Of a stretch of 64,000 nucleotides of DNA, positions 61,501 through 64,000 are shown one piece after another. Source of the DNA: Prorocentrum cordatum (taxonomy: Eukaryota; Sar; Dinophyceae; Prorocentrales; Prorocentraceae); contig CAUYUJ010021155.1 of NCBI GenBank assembly GCA_963575745.1, positions 1-64,000 on the forward strand. Reading direction: 5' to 3'. Both the position numbers and the translations under genes were made by a program. The notes under the pieces are model-generated. The model was given only the letters and a program-made list of their open reading frames with translations, did not search any database and had not been told where the DNA came from. How positions within the stretch are numbered: the stretch's first letter is position 1; the number at the start of each line of letters is the position of its first letter.

Positions 61501-62940
61501 TATAATCTCAAGATCAGGAATATATCCCATGTCCTTAAAGGAAAAGATTATTAAAGTTCTTCTCTTTGATTCCAAGGCATGGATTTAAGCTGGACAGATT
61601 TCCATTTCCTTTACAGCCATTTCCTGGCTTAACCGTTAACGGTTGTTAAAGAACTTCCTGATGATTGATACCTTTCTCTGGGTCTCCTTCAGGAGAATAC
61701 CATTCCATGCCTGTAGATCTCTTCCTGTAGATGGTTCCTGAGGTTCTTGAATTCTTTATTCACAGTGAGTTTCTTGGTTTCCTGTGGTTCTTTTTCATTA
61801 TCTCCTAATAAGATCTTGGTTCTTTTCATTCCTGTGATTCTAACAGCCAGTAATTAATGATCTCATGGCTATTACTTCTTTTTCTCATTGGTTTTATAGT
61901 TGTCATTAAAAAATATTCATATTCTTTATGGTCATCCATTATCTTCTAGCATCTGGCTATTATTTATGGGCTAATTCGTACCTTAATAATCTTTGGGCTA
62001 TACAAAATCTTATTTCACTTCCTATATCTTTTCTCTAATCCCAGAAGTTTTGGAAGTTTTGGTTTCAATATCTGATTCTCTCTTGTAAAAATGTAATTTT
62101 CTTATCTTTCTTTTCTCTTTACCACCATTGGTGTATTTTTAGGAATTCATTATTTTATGGTCGTAACAACTTAAATTTCTTATTTACATTTCTTTACATT
62201 TAATATTTTATCAGATCTTATTTCTGGGGATAGAGACACTTATTTTCCTGTCGTAACAACTTATCTTTCTTTTCAGCATTCATTATCTTACGTTCATTAT
62301 CATTATTAATATTTGGTTTTCTTGATTATCACTCTTCTTTTTGGTCTCTTAAATTATTTTCTTACAATTATTTTCTTTCTTTAAGGATTTTGGGTATTAT
62401 TTTTGGGTTTTCAATCGTCAAGCATTGGGTTTTTTCATTAATAACTTCTTGTCTTTACATATTATCTTATATCTAGGGATTATAACACTCATCTTCTATA
62501 TCTTTTCTCTTTTCTCTTTTCATGGGTTTGCATTTTGGTTTATCATATCATTTCAATTCTAATCTTTTCTAATCATTTCTTCTCTCCAGTTTCAATCTTA
62601 TATTTCTTTACATTTAGTATCTTGAGTTTATGGTCCTTAATGGTCAATGGTTTCCAATGGTTTATATTTTGTCTTTACAATTTTCTTTTTTACTGGCATG
62701 AGAGTAGCTCTTAGTTATCTTTCTTGATTCCCACAGCAGTGGTTTACAAATTGGTTTTTCATTTCATTACGTTTACTTCTTTGCATTACTTTTTTCTTAC
62801 AGGATTACATTTCTTTCATCTTCTCCTTGGTGTTCTTCTTTTTTGTCTTCTTCTTTGGAGTTGTAGTTTTTCTTTTTCTTTCGCAACTCCAAAGAAAAGA
62901 GAAGACAAAAAGAAAAGAAGAACACCAGAAAGGAGAAGAT
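58509..62940 (+). repeat. repeat A, copy 2 of the 4.4-kb direct duplication
   Basis: Counterpart of 3691-8106. It begins at TATAATTTGTGA and ends in the right arm of the cox3 terminal hairpin. Sequence on either side is unrelated to the flanks of copy 1. Differences include short indels in homopolymers and a replaced hairpin at 58627-58748. It carries the better-preserved cox3-derived sequence. Confidence 0.92.
58749..61497. repeat. tiled hairpin array inside repeat A copy 2
   Basis: Same series of hairpins as 3912-6661, including the Y elements at 58884-58925 and about 61410-61472. Single-base changes and one-base indels distinguish the copies. No gene was seen. Confidence 0.85.
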
Positions 62941-62942
62941 AG
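62215..62942 (+). pseudogene. cox3: cox3-derived sequence, copy 2 (better preserved)
   Basis: Cytochrome c oxidase subunit III is a membrane subunit of complex IV. The frame running 62445-62942 is open apart from one TAG at 62712-62714. Near its end it contains LTGLHFFHLLLG, the strongly conserved cox3 helix with the TG.H..H motif, preceded by a hydrophobic stretch. Earlier in the same frame, near 62480, an NT....L.S.....W pattern resembles the cox3 segment LLNT..L.S.....W. A second piece upstream (about 62232-62475), in another frame, has hydrophobic sequence ending in HSSFWS, like cox3's FFHSS. Between these anchors the sequence is longer than in normal cox3. TAG could be recoded by editing, but the frame change could not be repaired by the substitution editing known in dinoflagellates. 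Either a pseudogene or a very divergent gene. The match at the 3' end is strong; the rest is moderate. Confidence 0.6.
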
Positions 62943-62981
62943 AGCAAAGAAATGAATTAATCCTGATAAGAAAAAAGATAA
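62785..62981. repeat. hairpin containing the 3' end of cox3 copy 2
   Basis: The left arm, 62785-62863, is the cox3 coding sequence for the conserved TGLHFFHLLLG helix and the residues after it, up to LLLWSC. The right arm, 62884-62981, is its inverted copy. Small unpaired insertions (for example two bases after ACACCAG, then AGAGCA and AATT) occur mainly in the non-coding right arm. The loop is about 20 bases. The arrangement matches the hairpin at the end of cob. The corresponding hairpin in copy 1 spans about 7948-8146, with its best-paired part at 7981-8106. Confidence 0.8.
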
Positions 62982-64000
62982 GAGTTGTAATTTCTTTTCT
63001 AATTCCTCTTCTGGAAGATCTCTCTTTAAGAGAAGCGCGTGAGCGCTTCATTGGCGGTCAGCTTAAGCTGAGGATCATCGGATCCCCGCAAATAGCGTCA
63101 GCTGTATGCTGCCGCAGGCCCAAAGGATTCCCGGATGAAATAAAAGAAATTGAAAATGTTGGAGCGAGCAATTGACCGAAGGTCTTTCTTTTATTTTGAA
63201 GCACGCTCGTACAACATTTTCATTCTTTTATTTCAGGAATCCGTCATTAATTTTTATACGAAAATGCTTTATTTTTCCTTTATGATCCTCTGTTCCTTTC
63301 TTTCTTTTAATAAGAGGATCATAAGGAAAAAGTATTTTCATAAAAATTAATTCCAAGATTTCCTCTTATTTTATTTTGAATAATTTTCCTTTCTCTTTCT
63401 ACAACTGGCCAATAAGAAGGTGGGCCTAAAGCCCAGGCCAGTTAGAAAGAGACATTGGGGAAAATTATAAAAAATAAAAGAGGAAATCGTATGAAAGGAA
63501 TCCAGGTTAAGCTCTTATTTTCTTGTCAAAGATGTCCGTCCTATTCCTTCTTTAATCCTTTTTTCTCTTTGGACGGACATCAGACAAGAAAATATAAGAG
63601 CTTAATCACAGGATTCCTTCATAATTTTCTATTTCCTTATCATCATCAACCATTGACGGTAAGCTGATCGAGACAGACGCTTCAAGAAAGAAAAGGTTAG
63701 GCGTCTAACGTCTCGGTCGCTACCGTCATGTTAATGATGATGGAAAAGAAAATTGATCATTCTGAGGCTCTTCCTTCGATCTTTCCTTCACTAATGTTGG
63801 CATCAATAATAATGACAGAAAAGAATGCCAAAATTGAAGGAAAGATAAGGAAGGCCTCAGAAGAGAAGATAGGTAAGGCGGTAAGTTATGCGCTGAAGCG
63901 CTTCCAAGAGAATTTCTTGAATTCTTCTGGAAAATCTTATATTTTCATTCTTTTTAATTTTCCTTTCTCTTTCTTAATGTAGAGCGTAAGCCTCAGCTTA
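62982..64000. repeat. tiled hairpin array, segment 11, with Y-shaped element 6
   Basis: Array after cox3 copy 2. A Y element at 63053-63089 (GGCGG, TCAGC-ttaa-GCTGA, GGATC/GATCC, CCGC) is followed by GTATGCTGCCGCAGGCCC at 63104-63121. The rest are normal bulged hairpins up to the window end, where the last unit (from about 63890) is cut off. No gene was recognised. Confidence 0.8.

Overview
The window reads as mitochondrial DNA of a dinoflagellate (Myzozoa). The deciding evidence is one intact gene, cytochrome b (cob, 47968-49074). Its protein has the myzozoan-type sequence with all four haem histidines and the PEWY motif, and at several sites the genomic codon disagrees with the conserved residue in a way that the C-to-U or A-to-G RNA editing known from dinoflagellate mitochondria would repair. 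A second recognisable gene, cox3, is present as two copies of a derived, frame-broken sequence (about 7380-8060 and 62215-62942). A third stretch (29700-30950) carries weak cox1-like fragments. No tRNA, intact rRNA, ribosomal protein gene or other mitochondrial gene was recognised, as expected for a lineage whose mitochondrial genome is reduced to cob, cox1, cox3 and rRNA pieces. The species cannot be told from the sequence.

Nearly everything else is a tiled array of imperfect palindromes. Each is about 85-170 bases long and folds into one long stem with short asymmetric bulges roughly every 8-15 bp. Neighbouring units usually abut with no spacer (58-169, 170-292, 293-422, 423-509, 510-618 and so on). 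Extrapolating from sampled unit lengths, the window holds several hundred. Many stems end in a second level of structure: two or three GC-rich mini-hairpins forming a Y or cloverleaf tip. The same tip can sit on unrelated stems.

The array has been copied on a larger scale. A 4.4-kb direct duplication (3691-8106 and 58509-62940) carries cox3 with it. A palindrome of about 3.85 kb is centred near 42787 (40862-44712). One arm of its central part is present a third time at 9656-10765. A 1-kb inverted pair lies at 27415-28467 and 35470-36527, and a 157-base direct pair at 20848-21004 and 39236-39393. A 100-N scaffold gap (28468-28567) falls inside the loop of a hairpin.

Layout: 1-3560 hairpin array; 3561-3923 nested palindrome; 3691-8106 duplication copy 1 with cox3-derived sequence; 8221-9655 array; 9656-10765 repeat B; 10766-27414 array; 27415-28467 repeat C then gap; 28568-29700 array; 29700-30950 region without hairpins; 30951-35469 array; 35470-36527 repeat C; 36528-40861 array; 40862-44712 giant palindrome; 44713-47834 array with Y elements; 47835-49154 cob; 49155-58508 array; 58509-62940 duplication copy 2; 62941-64000 array.

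The most notable observation is that the 3' ends of cob and of the cox3 copies are themselves hairpin arms. The last two dozen or more codons are followed by an inverted copy of themselves. In cox3, and mostly in cob, the bulges lie in the non-coding arm. This suggests that the hairpin array grows by snap-back copying of existing sequence, and that such hairpins may set transcript 3' ends.
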